From: Pegea sp. RAD2-039
Lineage: Eukaryota; Chordata; Thaliacea; Salpida; Salpidae
Direction: 5' to 3'
Length of the DNA: 64,000 nucleotides
Assembly (NCBI GenBank): GCA_034620365.1
Contig: JAQGEQ010000163.1
Coordinates: 372,001 to 436,000, forward strand
In this document: positions 1 through 10,841 of the stretch, one piece after another
Layout of the letters: each line of letters starts with the position of its first letter
Numbering within the stretch: position 1 is the first letter of the stretch
Notes under the pieces: model-generated
Databases searched by the model: none
What the model saw: the letters and a program-made list of their open reading frames with translations, nothing else
Told to the model about the DNA's origin: nothing
Made by a program: the position numbers and the translations under genes

Positions 1-819
1 AAAAAATCAAACAAAGGTAAAACTGCGATAAAAGAATTGCATAAGCAAATAAATCTGGTAAATATTGACTAATTCTGAAGTGAAGCTGACTTTTTCTGCT
101 TTTTTTAGTTTTTTGTTGTATTTGTCAAACGTACTTTTTTCTGGTTGAGCAAATTTGTTGGTGAAAAAACTTGTATGTTCTTTGTGCTTCATCAGATAAA
201 TGACATCAAAATAATCATTGTTTGTCTCTGTAACCTGAAAAATTTGTTTATATCAATAGTTAGAGAACAATTTTTTTAGCATGATAAACGTTATGACAGA
301 TCTTTATACATAAAGCTAATTCATTACTAATTTCTTATTTATAATGTCATAGTTATTAGTTGTAAGTCTCATCAAGCAAATAATAAATATATGAAAGTAA
401 TTACAACTTCATAAGTACAGTTTCATGTAATATCCATTAATCAAATTGAAGATATCTTTAAATTTGAGTTCTTTTAAGTCTTCTATTAGATGATATAACG
501 CATTTTTAATAAATGTATAAGAACAAGGCCTTTAGTGACAGGTTTTATCAAAAATATTCTAGACTTATTAAGCAGTCATAACAAATTAGATATTCTTCAA
601 GCTGCTTTGTTTATCATCAAAGACATAGTCATAAGTCAAATCAGTATATCTGTTGTTTTTTATTGCAAAAAAGTCATCTGCGGTACTTAGAAGATTGCTA
701 TTTTACTAAGTAAAGTTGAGTTTTGTGTTATTGACAAAGGAACTTTTATAAATTAAGATACTAAATAGTTTTTCCTTTGATTATGTACTTTAAACAGAAC
801 TCAATCAAGAAATAATTTT
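1..819. other. A+T-rich DNA, no gene seen
   Basis: No convincing exon on either strand. The short minus-strand open frame at 7-192 is lysine- and phenylalanine-rich and looks like a chance opening. The right part probably includes eroded sequence of the adjoining retrotransposon. Confidence 0.5.
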
Positions 820-2300
820 CAATCCAATTTATCTATGTTATTAGCCCCTAATCAGATCCCAGCTTTGTTTTTAAGAAAAACTACTTCCTCTTTATCACTA
901 CTTTTATCGCTGCTCTTTAACATAACTCAGAGGCGAGGAAGAGTTCCACAAATTTGGAAGAAAGCTATTATTACTCCAATTCATAAAAAGGGTCCCAGAA
1001 ACACTTCACTAAACTACAGACCAGTTTCGCTGACTTCAGTTATCTGCAGAACTCAAGAGCATATCATTCACAATCATATGACCAGTCATTTGATGGAGCA
1101 CCATCTAATATCTGATGTCCAGCATGGCTTTGTGAAACGGAGATCTTCCCTGACTCAATATCTCACTTTTCTTAATGAGCTTACGAATTATGATAATAAT
1201 ACTCCGTGTGACATCATATATCTCGATTTTGCTAAGGCGTTTGATTAGGTCACACTAAACTCTTTAATGTATTACATAATCTGAAAATCAACAACTTATC
1301 TTATAGTAGATTGAAGATTACTTATCAGTTAGAATCTAACAAACTCATGTAGAAAGATCTTTATCTACTTCTAGTCAAATCACTAGCGGTGTTCCTCAGG
1401 GTTCTGTTCTGGGTCCCCTTCTCTTTTTAATTTTCATCGAAGACCTCATCAGAAGACTAGTATCAGTAGATGATGTCAGTGTGTTTGTGTATGCAGATGA
1501 TATCAAGCTATTATCTTGTAATCCTTCAAAACTTCAAACTGCACTATACACTGTAGAAGACTGGTCTACGAATTGGCAGCTTAGAATCCATCCAACAAAG
1601 TCTGAACTTATAACTTTCTCCCGTAAACCAGTTTCAAATTCCTTGAAGCAATACTCCATCAATAGATTTATTATTCAACGAGTATCTTCGGTCCTAGACC
1701 TTGGCATTACTCTATCATCTGACTTTAAATGGTACAATTATGTTTCCAAAATCTTTGCAAAACCAATTAACTTTGTCTTCCTTATTATAAAGATCTTTAA
1801 TTTTAAGGATCCATACTTTTTTATCAATCTTTTCAAACTGTACGGACGTCCAATTCTTGTATACAATGTTAGTGCATGGATGCCATATCAAATTAGTGAT
1901 ATCAAAAAAATTGAGTCTGTTCAGGCGACATTTACGAGATTAGTATGTAGGAAACTTAATATTAAATATGATAGTTATAAACATTGTCTCAGCTTCTTAA
2001 ATTTAGGTAACTTAGAAATTATATGGATTAAACACGGGTTAATTCTTATTTTATTTTGAAGCGTTATAATATTGCCAACATTGTCATTTCTAAACTGTGA
2101 AAAGTTTATTTTTCCTTTTTTTATATAATTAACATTCTATGTAATTGTTCACTGTCATATACTTTGGGGACTACTGAAATACCATGTGTTGCATCTTTTT
2201 CTTTCTATATTTTTGACTAAATAGATGTTATTTGTGAGAATGTGTGTTAGCGAGAGGTGCTCTCTTCAGGAACCATCCTTCGCATTTATTTGTTATTATT
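820..2300 (+). mobile_element. Non-LTR retrotransposon LINE-A (Jockey/CR1-like), degenerate, 5'-truncated
   Basis: Reverse transcriptase remnant of a LINE. From about 835 the reading shows the RT fingers and palm: a PxIWKKAIITPIHKKG-like block, NYRPVSLTS, QHGF and YLDFAKAFD (ends 1245). A TAG at 1246 interrupts the frame right after the catalytic-Asp block. The reading resumes around 1380 with GVPQGSVLGPLLF and the YADD active site near 1487, then runs to 2059. There is no endonuclease or ORF1, so the 5' end is missing. A 3' tail of about 230 nt (2060-2300) follows and recurs in minus orientation at four other places in the window. Dead copy: at least one stop and one frame change. Family placement is from motif style only. 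Confidence 0.85.
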
Positions 2301-2740
2301 TTTCTATTTTAATGCTTGTAAGCTCCTTTGGTTTTCAAGAATTCTTCTAAAATAACATTGTCTTTAAAAATTCTCGGGCCTGTAAGCAAAAAGCCATTTT
2401 AGTTTCTTACTTTTGTTTGATTAAAGTATTGTTACTAAGGTTGAGTCAAATAAAAAAATTATTTGTAAAATTTGTTTATATTGAAGTTGGTAAGCAAATA
2501 GATAATAATAAGATTTTTTATGGAATAAATTTTGCATTTGATCAATATTTACTAAAGATTTTTCAATAAAGCGCTAACCATTATAATAAAAGTTCAAATA
2601 AAAAGTAAACTGTTTAAATAAAAATAGTTTGTGAATTTAAGGTTACAATTTTTTCGATATTTTTTAAAGTTATTAAATTACTATAAAACTTAAATATTTT
2701 TTTGATTTTATTATCAGCAGCATATTTACAAAATTGAATA
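2301..2740. other. Intergenic, upstream of PRA1-like gene
   Basis: A+T-rich with no coding signal. The last 30 nt contain a pyrimidine/A stretch ending in tatcag (AG at 2716-2717), a possible cis or trans splice acceptor 23 nt before the start codon at 2741. Confidence 0.4.
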
Positions 2741-3422
2741 ATGGTAAACCAAATCAGTTTAAAAGCTGCCCAGGAATTTTTAACCCAACATCAGCAAAGT
2801 ATCAGATCATGGTCGGAATTTATAGATTCTAAAAGTTTTAGAAAACCAACAAGCATCAAATTATTAAGACAAAGAATTGTGAAAAATATTGAACATTACC
2901 AAACAAATTATTTATTTGTTTTTATTGTTCTTATTATCTACTGCATGTAAGTTTTCAAATAATTTCTATTTTTTTAGTTGATTAACTTTTTTAATATTTG
3001 TTTTTTTAGCATCACTTCTCCTTTGTTATTAATTGCAATAACAGTCTTTATTTTCATGAGTTATTTGATCAGTTCAAGACCACCGCAAACACCAATTCAA
3101 GTTTCAGGTTGTAGTTTTCTTGTTAGATTTCATTCCAAGTAATTAGAAACTAAACAAATTGTTTTCTAGGCATTGAAATATCAACAACTCAACAATATGG
3201 TATTGCTGCTTTATTGTGTTTTCCAATGTTTTTCTTTGCTGGAGCAGGGGCTGTTGTTTTTTGGGTTATAGGTTTGCATTCATTTGTTTTTAGGAGATAA
3301 CATTTATTGACAAAATATTTTTAGGTGTTTCCTTCTTTCTCATTGGCCTACATGCATCATTACATAAGTCAAGTGAAGAGGGAGTAGAAAGTGATTCTGC
3401 TCCTTTTATTGAAGATGTTTGA
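2741..3422 (+). CDS. RABAC1: PRA1-family prenylated Rab acceptor (RABAC1-like)
   Basis: Small four-helix membrane protein expected in Golgi/endosomal membranes, where the family binds prenylated Rab GTPases and aids their membrane delivery. Four exons: 2741-2946, 3010-3107, 3170-3271, 3325-3422; joined frame 167 residues (human PRA1 is 185). The N-terminal cytosolic part is followed near residue 56 by NYLFVF and a first hydrophobic pair containing TSPLLLIAI (about 57-90). A short loop leads to a second hydrophobic pair with AGAGAVVFWVIG (about 110-145), then a LHASLH end and an acidic tail. Spacing and these motifs match metazoan PRA1/RABAC1 closely. Introns are 63, 62 and 53 nt. It lies tail to tail with importin alpha. 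AATAAA at about 3579 is a plausible poly(A) signal. Confidence 0.9.
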
Positions 3423-4285
3423 TCACATTCACTTATATCAACTATCATATATGATTAGTACATTATATTCATAAATTCAAATCATTAGATTTACTAATTT
3501 TATCTAACACTTATTTCTAGCACTAAAATGAAATCAATTCTGTATTTGTAAACTTATAATTGAAGCATTTTTGTTAGAAATAAAATGAAGCGTTTATATC
3601 TTATTCTTCTAATTGAAATAAATTTGCATATAAGTTATTTTCTGATTGAATTATCATCGAATTAAAGTCAGAATCTGAAAATATGTCAGTGTGAGTTGAG
3701 AGTTTTTTTCTTTTCAAATTGTAATTTCTTGATGAAATCATTTTAGTTGCAATTTTGCTGAGTAGAAACCTCGAGAACGTCTACATCATGTTGTTTGATT
3801 CTAATTGTAATTTAAACTTCAAAATAACAAACAAACACTCCAAACAAACTTTTTATCTAAAATATATATTTGAAACGCGATTGAATTTCCATAAAATTTC
3901 ACGATGTCAGTCAGTTTTTGAGTTTGCTTTCAATTTATCCGAAATTAATTTTTCTTTTATACAAAACGTGAACAGATAAAAAGACTTAATCAGAACTTTA
4001 ATAGAAAAAAATACGGTTTTATTGACAGTAAGTGAGTTTTTATAGTGATTTATTTGGTAAAAATTTATCGAAAACTAGTTACAAAAAACAAGTAGTGAGC
4101 CAAAAAAAATAGACTTTAAATTGGCATTTGTGTATGAAAACCTAGATAAGTGTAATGTACAGACTTAAGTTTGAAGATAAAGAGATAGAAACTTTTTAAA
4201 AAAACATAAAAAGGGCATCTTCATTTGAAACAAATCCTAAAATTGTCTAAGATGTAATTAAACTAGTTGCTAAAGGTGTAGAAAC
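3423..4285. other. Convergent 3' flanks of PRA1 and importin alpha
   Basis: Tail-to-tail intergenic DNA holding the 3' UTRs of both neighbours. The plus-strand open frame at 3755-3979 starts inside it but has no family features or splice partners, and I treat it as noise. Confidence 0.4.
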
Positions 4286-6430
4286 TCAGAAATTAAAATG
4301 TTGGTTTGTTTTGGGAGGTTCAAAAGAAAACATTTGATTGTCAGCAGAGACTTCGTCCTCCTGAAAAAATAAAAAGAATAAAAAATGAATCTACAAAAAA
4401 ATATGAAAGAAAACCGGGGTGAAGTAATTCGTGAGAAGGTCATAAGCCATCTGATAAATGATCTGCTGATCGCTTTGTTGAAGAGCTTCTAGATCATCTA
4501 GTCCTCCACATTCTTCAATTTGATCAATAGTTTCTTCTTTTATCTGATCTTCAGCAAGCAAATTTTCTAATGCAGTTAAACACACCTGAGATGAAAACAT
4601 GTAAGAAGAGTTTTTAAAGGATTGAAATAACCTTCAAGATGCTTTGATCAAGAACTTTGAGTAACGAGCACAATCCTTCAACTCCTTTTCCTTCGATTAA
4701 ATACTTTTTATGATAGATTGTACCAGATGAAGACAGATTCGAGATCGCCCAGCAAGCTTCTTTACGAGTTTTAAAGTCACCCTTAGATACAAGATGTAAG
4801 ATCAACTTGCCGACCATTTACTGACCACAAACCTTGGACAGAAGGGATATGACAGGTGGTAGTAAGGAAGCTTGAAGGACCGCATCAATTTGGACAGATG
4901 TACCAGCCAAGATGTTACTAATAGTCCACACTACGTCTTTCACTATAGAATTATTAGATGAAGTGATCCATTTAGAGAGACAAGGAAGTATATTAGCGTC
5001 TATTATCATCTGAATAAAAAGAATTAATTTCAAGGATTGAAAACTGAGTATATTCACCTGTGTTTGGACATCGCTACCGGTCACAATATTGCCCAACATA
5101 CGTAAGATAGGAGTAGCAAGGTTTGTGTCCTCTGTCAGGTAAAGCATTTCAATCATTTTGATGTGGATATTGTTGTCAATGACAATCTGAATCCGATCAT
5201 TAGGACCTTCTGTCAAATAGCTAAGTGACCAGGACATGTCAATCAAAACCTGTAACGATAATCAGATGAAGATGACTGAAAACCGATGAGGTTTATGACC
5301 TGTGCATCATTTTGTTGAATCAAAGCAATGATTAGAGGAAGGAGACGTCGGATATAATCCATTTTAGTGGGTCGCTGCCGACTACGACAGAGGTTTGCCA
5401 CTGTCCATGCTAAATTTCGAACCAAGCTAGCCTATAAACAAATCAGTTTGTTGAAAAGTGATTTCTGAAATACGAATATGAACGAACTTCATTAGAAACA
5501 TTTTGTATCGCATAATTCGCCAGTTCGCAAAGATTTTCTAAAATCCCCTGATCTAAAACTGCATCTCGAAATTTCGCGCAATCGCCACTAATGTTGCCGA
5601 GAGCCCACATTGCCTACAAAGTCGGATAAGTTGATAAAATCACAAAATTTGATGAAGAGTTACTTGTTCTGCTACGTGAGTAATCGAAGGGTCGAGAAGA
5701 TTAATCAAAGCAGGGATAGCGTTGCTCTCATAAACAGCTGCTGTATCGTCACTGCTTCCAGAGGCTATATTAGTCAAAGTCCAAGAAGCCTCAAAAAGCA
5801 TTTCATGACTTGAAAGGAAACAAACTAGTTTATATATCACAAGAAGCAAATCACTAAATGATTGTATTAACTAGTAACAAGTGAAAAACCTACTTATCCT
5901 TCCATGATAGGAAAGAAACCAACTGAGAAAGAATTTGTTTGTCTTTAAACAGATATATAGGAGGATTGATTTGTTTGGAAAGCATCTTCCTTGCTTGTTT
6001 TGTAGCTACAAGCTGTTCATGAGGATGATTGACTTTAAAAATCCCCTCAATAATACTCTTAACTTCATCCTGATTAATCTACAAAATTCTTGAAGTATTA
6101 CTCAAGTTTTTATTTAAAATCAACTACATCTATCAGATCTTCCTTTAAATTTTCTGATAATTACCTTTTCAGGGGTTTTATTTTCTATAAAATGATCTTC
6201 AATATCAACACAAATATTCCTTCTCTTCTGTAACTGATCATCTCTTGCATCTTTTCTCAGTTGAATTATTCCTTCAACTCTTTTCTTCTTTTCAATCTAT
6301 TTATGATTAAAAATTAGATTTCAACTAGAAAATATCAACCAACAATCATTAAACACTTACAACTTTCACTTACTTCAGTTCTACTTGTATTTTTATAAGA
6401 ATTTATTCGGTTTTCTTTCCTCACAGACAT
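4286..6430 (-). CDS. KPNA2: Importin subunit alpha (karyopherin alpha, KPNA2-like)
   Basis: Adaptor that binds nuclear localisation signals through armadillo repeats and importin beta through its N-terminal IBB domain. Eleven exons (minus strand, 5' to 3'): 6430-6374, 6296-6165, 6078-5894, 5808-5664, 5613-5488, 5431-5300, 5249-5058, 5009-4833, 4781-4632, 4585-4415, 4360-4286. Joined frame 513 residues without a stop (human KPNA2 is 529). The basic IBB occupies about residues 20-60. The Trp-xxx-Asn ladder of the NLS groove is visible: WTLTN, WALGN, WTVAN, WTISN, WAISN, with one repeat changed to WSLSY. The C-terminal repeat has IEECGGL and the protein ends HFNF, as in the KPNA2 branch. Introns are 44-86 nt. 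It follows UTP23 on the same strand after 163 nt. Confidence 0.95.
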
Positions 6431-6593
6431 TTTTAAAATAAATTTTTAAATCTCAAAAAAAACTGATGAAGAAAAAGAAAACATAATTATTACTATTAAT
6501 AATAAAACATAATAATAATTATTATTTAAATGTTTATAAATAGCGAAAAAGCGAAACAAAATTTCAAAGTTTCTGAATTTAAAGTAAAAAAGA
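6431..6593 (-). promoter_or_regulatory. Short UTP23-importin alpha intergenic with pyrimidine-AG acceptor
   Basis: Read on the minus strand, the 163 nt between the UTP23 stop and the importin alpha start hold a pyrimidine-rich tract ending in CATCAG at 6465-6463, 32 nt before the ATG. No promoter motif is evident. This looks like the inter-cistronic gap of a trans-spliced operon, though a normal short promoter plus a 5' UTR intron acceptor is also possible. Confidence 0.4.
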
Positions 6594-7211
6594 TTAGTCT
6601 TTCTTCTTCTTCTTCTTCTTACATGACAAGGGGTTAGGACCTTTTACTTTTTTCTTAAATTTTCTTTTCTTCACTTTATCTTTTTGAATCACTTTTGAGG
6701 GTAATCCCACATACAGCTTGGCTTCAGATAATTTACTGATTTCTTCAGTAGTCTTTTTAGACATTTTCTCCAGAACAATCACATTCTTATGAAGATATAG
6801 AATCGGAGTGGCAGGTTTATGTCTCACAAACTCAGTTAAGTTTTTATCTTGAGTGGCAACAAAGTATCTTCCTTTATCTGGATTGCTTAGCAATGATTTG
6901 ATGCAATTAACAGCTGAAACTGGGTTGTCTTTATGATCACAATGACGGAGTTGAAACTTTTGAACAGCTATTCTAGCATGGTCAGTCACTGTACCAAGTT
7001 GTTTAAGTTCATTCAAAATACAAGAAGTAGTACAACAAGTTATAGTTCCTCCTAAATATCCAGCTATTTTCTCTTTCATATCAATTTTTAATCCAACTGC
7101 TTTTTGAGCAAATGTACCATCAATCAAAATAAGATATGGTTCATGGAACTTAAAGATATTTTTATAAAATTTTAATTCATGTTTAGTCTGCTTTTGTCGC
7201 TTAACTTTCAT
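6594..7211 (-). CDS. UTP23: rRNA-processing protein UTP23 (PIN-domain, small-subunit processome)
   Basis: Nucleolar factor that helps release snR30/U17 during early 18S rRNA processing. A single exon of 205 codons (human UTP23 is about 249). The N-terminus is basic, followed by a PIN-like fold starting with LILIDGTF (about residues 26-34). Next come a CTTSCILNEL block, the C/H-rich stretch typical of the UTP23/FCF1 family, and a FVATQD segment. The lysine-rich tail contains GPNPLSCKKKK, a UTP23 hallmark. It is the first gene of the tight same-strand pair with importin alpha. A TTTCAG acceptor lies 27 nt before the start (AG at 7240-7239). Intronless, unlike its neighbours. Confidence 0.93.
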   Translation of the reverse strand: MKVKRQKQTKHELKFYKNIFKFHEPYLILIDGTFAQKAVGLKIDMKEKIAGYLGGTITCCTTSCILNELKQLGTVTDHARIAVQKFQLRHCDHKDNPVSAVNCIKSLLSNPDKGRYFVATQDKNLTEFVRHKPATPILYLHKNVIVLEKMSKKTTEEISKLSEAKLYVGLPSKVIQKDKVKKRKFKKKVKGPNPLSCKKKKKKKD

Positions 7212-7238
7212 TCTAATCTTTAGATGAAACCCTAAAAT

Positions 7239-9068
7239 CTGAAACAGTTTATATACCTACAAATAAATAGATACAAAAATAAGTAAAGCTCTTAAATAAA
7301 ACTAAATTCAAATGTTTAAAAATATCATTTTTAAAGAATATGTACAAAATATAAAAAAAAATAACAAATATTTTCATAGAAATTGTCAGAATAATAACAA
7401 TTTAAATGCTAAAAAATATGAATTTTTATTATTCTGCTTAAAATTATATAAATAAAATATAATACTCCTAAAATTAGCCATTATATATTCAAACTTTTAT
7501 TATAATATTTTGTATTTATTTTATTCAAACCATAACTTATAATAATAATGAATTACAAATTATAAAGCTTTTATAGCAAAAAACATAACAAAACATAAGT
7601 AGCTATAAGTTTAATATAAACATGGTTTGGCTATTCAAATGAAGAAAAATATAATTTGAAAAAACAAAATATAAATTATGATTTAAAAATACTAAGAAGA
7701 AACTGACAAAATGAATTGTTAACAAAATTACTCAAATCATATTTCTAATTATTTAAACCTTTTTTATAGAAAAATATTTTTTGATTAGTGTTTCAAGCTT
7801 ATGAAAAGATAAAATAAAATAGATAAAATAGATAAAATGCCTTGTTATTAAGAAAATATTAAAATAAATTATTTATTTCAGTTATTGGTAATAAAAAATA
7901 TATATTTATTATAGAAATTTTGAGATAATTTTTTTTATAATATATTATCATAAAAATAAAGATCTTGTTGTTCAATTATTTTCTCATGAATATTCTACAA
8001 TAAGTGACAACAAATGTAAAGTAAATAAAATTCTTAAAAAATAAACCATTAAAAAAATAATAAATAAATATAAACCATTTTTAAAAATGTAAAATTATTA
8101 AATAAAAACTGTTGCTAAACTATCAAATTTTTAAACTTACAACTATAAGTCAGCTATTTTTTCAACAAAACTCATAAAAAGAAATGCAGATCTTTCTAGA
8201 AAATTGAATAAAGACAACCGACAGTACGAGAAAAAATAGAATACTGATTACGAATGGTAATTTTATAATCAGTGCGCAAAACACGTTCGAAAAACTATTT
8301 TGGCTTTCTGCTTATTATATTAAAAATTAAGATTTTGTCGTAAATTTTACGAAATTCAAAATACTGATAGAAAGTGACATTTCATTTATTTGTTATTAAT
8401 ATTAGATCATTTATAAAAAGATATCTTTAAAATGTTGGTTGTGAAGCTTCCAATTTTTATTTCATCTTTCGTCTATTTTTCTTTAGTTGATTATTTTTGT
8501 TTGTATTTTACGTAAAAGAAAATATTTGACTAAAGCTAGTTTATTTGATTTATGAATACAAAATTTACAAGTACTTTTCAACGGGTAGGGTTATTAATAA
8601 AGTTTCATTGCTTCACTCCTAGCTATTCTAAGTATCATGTCTAGATATCATAGTTATAATTTTTTCATTTTTTTAAATCCAGAAAAATTACAATCAGAAT
8701 TTGTACTTAAGATAACTCTGTAACTGTTAGTTAGAATAGCAAGAAATATTATTTGAAATGCTATACATAATTATTTTGAAAAATTTAGCTAAATATATTT
8801 GGTTGAACATACAAATAAATCAACTGAAACAAAATGAAGGTTCAATTCAATAACGATGGATCCCATTAAACTATTAAGATACCTAAGTATAATAGTAATA
8901 AATATAATAAATAATTATTTTTCAAAATAATATCTTCAAGATAACCCTTTGGCCGTATTTTATCGAAAATCTTTAATCTGGGTGTATACACCCAAAATGA
9001 GTTTTTCCGTTAGTTTTATCTTAAAAGTTTTGTCAGTAAATAAATATTGATATTTAATTATCACTTAC
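7239..9068. other. A+T-rich intergenic, no gene seen
   Basis: Very A+T-rich, with homopolymer runs and a short array of agataaaat-type repeats around 7806-7838. No exon with coding character was found on either strand. Confidence 0.5.
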
Positions 9069-9088
9069 AAGGTTTACGAGAGAAGAAG

Positions 9089-9394
9089 TCAGTTGACTGC
9101 TAATCCATTGTGCATATTTGGGTGTAAGCCCACCTTGTCTGCAAAATACTTTGCAATATAATAAACGCCATATAATCTATTGAGCGCAAAAAGTATCTCC
9201 TCTAAATTGGGTAAGTATCTTTTGACTGCTTCGGATGAAGCAAATAGTGTAAGAGTAACATCACTAGTAGGCAGATCATATATGGCAAGTAAACTCTGAA
9301 TTAAGCAATCTACTGACTTTAACTTCATTTTATCGATTAAATGTAAGCATACATCAAACCTGAAGAGTTGAGGTAGTTCAACATACGTTGCTAT
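9089..9394 (-). pseudogene. Unidentified coding remnant or lone exon
   Basis: On the minus strand an acceptor-like ATTATAG ends at 9395. From 9394 a frame stays open for about 100 codons to TGA at 9089 and reads as ordinary protein: ELPQLFRFD, LIQSLLAIYDLP, FALNRLYGVYYIAKYF, KVGLHPNM. A strong donor-like gtaagtgat begins at 9068, but to reach it the frame must shift near 9100, where the other frame reads QSTDFFSRKP. So this is either a decayed exon with a one-base shift or one exon of a gene whose other exons I could not find. I do not recognise the family. Confidence 0.4.
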
Positions 9395-10841
9395 CTATAA
9401 TCGAAGATAATGCGCAGATAGGAAAGATATCTTCTAAATAATTATTACTTATAATTCAAACGAATTTTCACGGTGCACCTTTACCTTAATATGACCTTTA
9501 ACTCCTTGACATTTGAAAATATAACTCATGCATCAAAATAGGTAAACTTTTTGATAAATAGAAATTTGATACAAAGCTTTAGAGAGATGCTTTTTAGCAA
9601 GTAACTATTAAACCTTCATTTTTCACAAATATAAATTTCCGTCCTTACACTCAATAATATTAGTAAATAACTAGTTTTGCATTAATCATTTTTAGAAGAA
9701 CAAATAAAACCATAAGATTATCTTATACTTATAGACATATATATTTAATAATCTTAGACTACTAATTGCAAGAACCTTTAACATTAACTTTTTCTCAAGT
9801 CTTTTGTCTATATTGAAGCAATAAGAAAACAGTTTTCGGTTGTAACTAAATGGTAAACGTAATTACTTAACCCAATTAGACATCAAAATTTTATCACGAG
9901 TTTAATGAAAGTAAAATATTTCAAAAATAATTTAATTGAACATTCATTTTCATAATTGTGACTTAAGCAATTTTCACGATTTGTAATTACATTTATCAAA
10001 AGCATTTAGTTTTATTTCATAATACATTATTTTTCATTAACTAACAATTAATAAGATAATTAAATAATTTATTTAAGATAAATCTTGTAAGATTTGAAAG
10101 CTTATAACTTTAAAAAGAATAATTTTGACTTTTAAAACTATAGTAATTGTAACTGTAAATTACTTATGGAATTTTCTAAGGCCTGGTCCATTAATGTATG
10201 CTAGGTGTTTATACTTTTGTCGTATTTTATTTATACAAAGGTAATTTGTGTTTTCAATTTTTTTATTTGTTTCAAATTAAAAATTTTGAACAGGCTAAAC
10301 ATTATATTATTAACCAGTTTTTTTTTTTTGTTAATTTAATTACATCACGACGTATTACCAAAAATTAATAATAAATATTCTTTATAAAGTTGCAAAGGCA
10401 TTTAATAAAGAAAAAATAATTTTGTTTCCAGTTTTTTTTTACTTAAAAACATTGCTTGCAAAAATACAGCTTGATTATTTAATATATGAGTTAGTTTAAT
10501 TATTCCAAAATATTTCAGAAATATTAAAAATTTTATTTTCAATCACAATTAGCTGGATATATTTTTGATATTCTTAAATTTTTAATTTTTTTTTAAATGT
10601 TGTTTATATATTTTAATAAAAATCTGAAAAATAGTAAATAATAAATATTTTAATTTAGTAGAAATTACTTTTTCTTTATCAAATTGTTATTATTGTTAAT
10701 GTAACTTTTAAGAAGTAAAATTATTTTATTTATTTTTTAACAATTATCTTCATTTTTATAATTATTTCAATTTTAAGAAAGGCTGTTTATTAATGGATTA
10801 ATTTATTTAGCAAACATTTATATCTTTTTAAACTTTGTACC
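9395..10841. other. Intergenic upstream of RPRD-like gene
   Basis: A+T-rich with no coding evidence. Just before the RPRD start, tttatttag (AG at 10809-10810) could be a splice acceptor 31 nt from the ATG. Confidence 0.4.

Noticed and set aside
820-2300. Nematode origin suggested by a LINE resembling nematode-type elements
   Set aside because: CFAP161 indicates motile cilia; the LINE family style is not species-specific.
4614-4832. Alternative start at 4817 for a separate importin-like peptide
   Set aside because: The apparent Met lies in a 51-nt intron; removing it restores SLLSKGDFKTRKEACWAISN exactly as the family requires.
7806-7838. Short agataaaat repeats
   Set aside because: Ordinary simple sequence in A+T-rich DNA.
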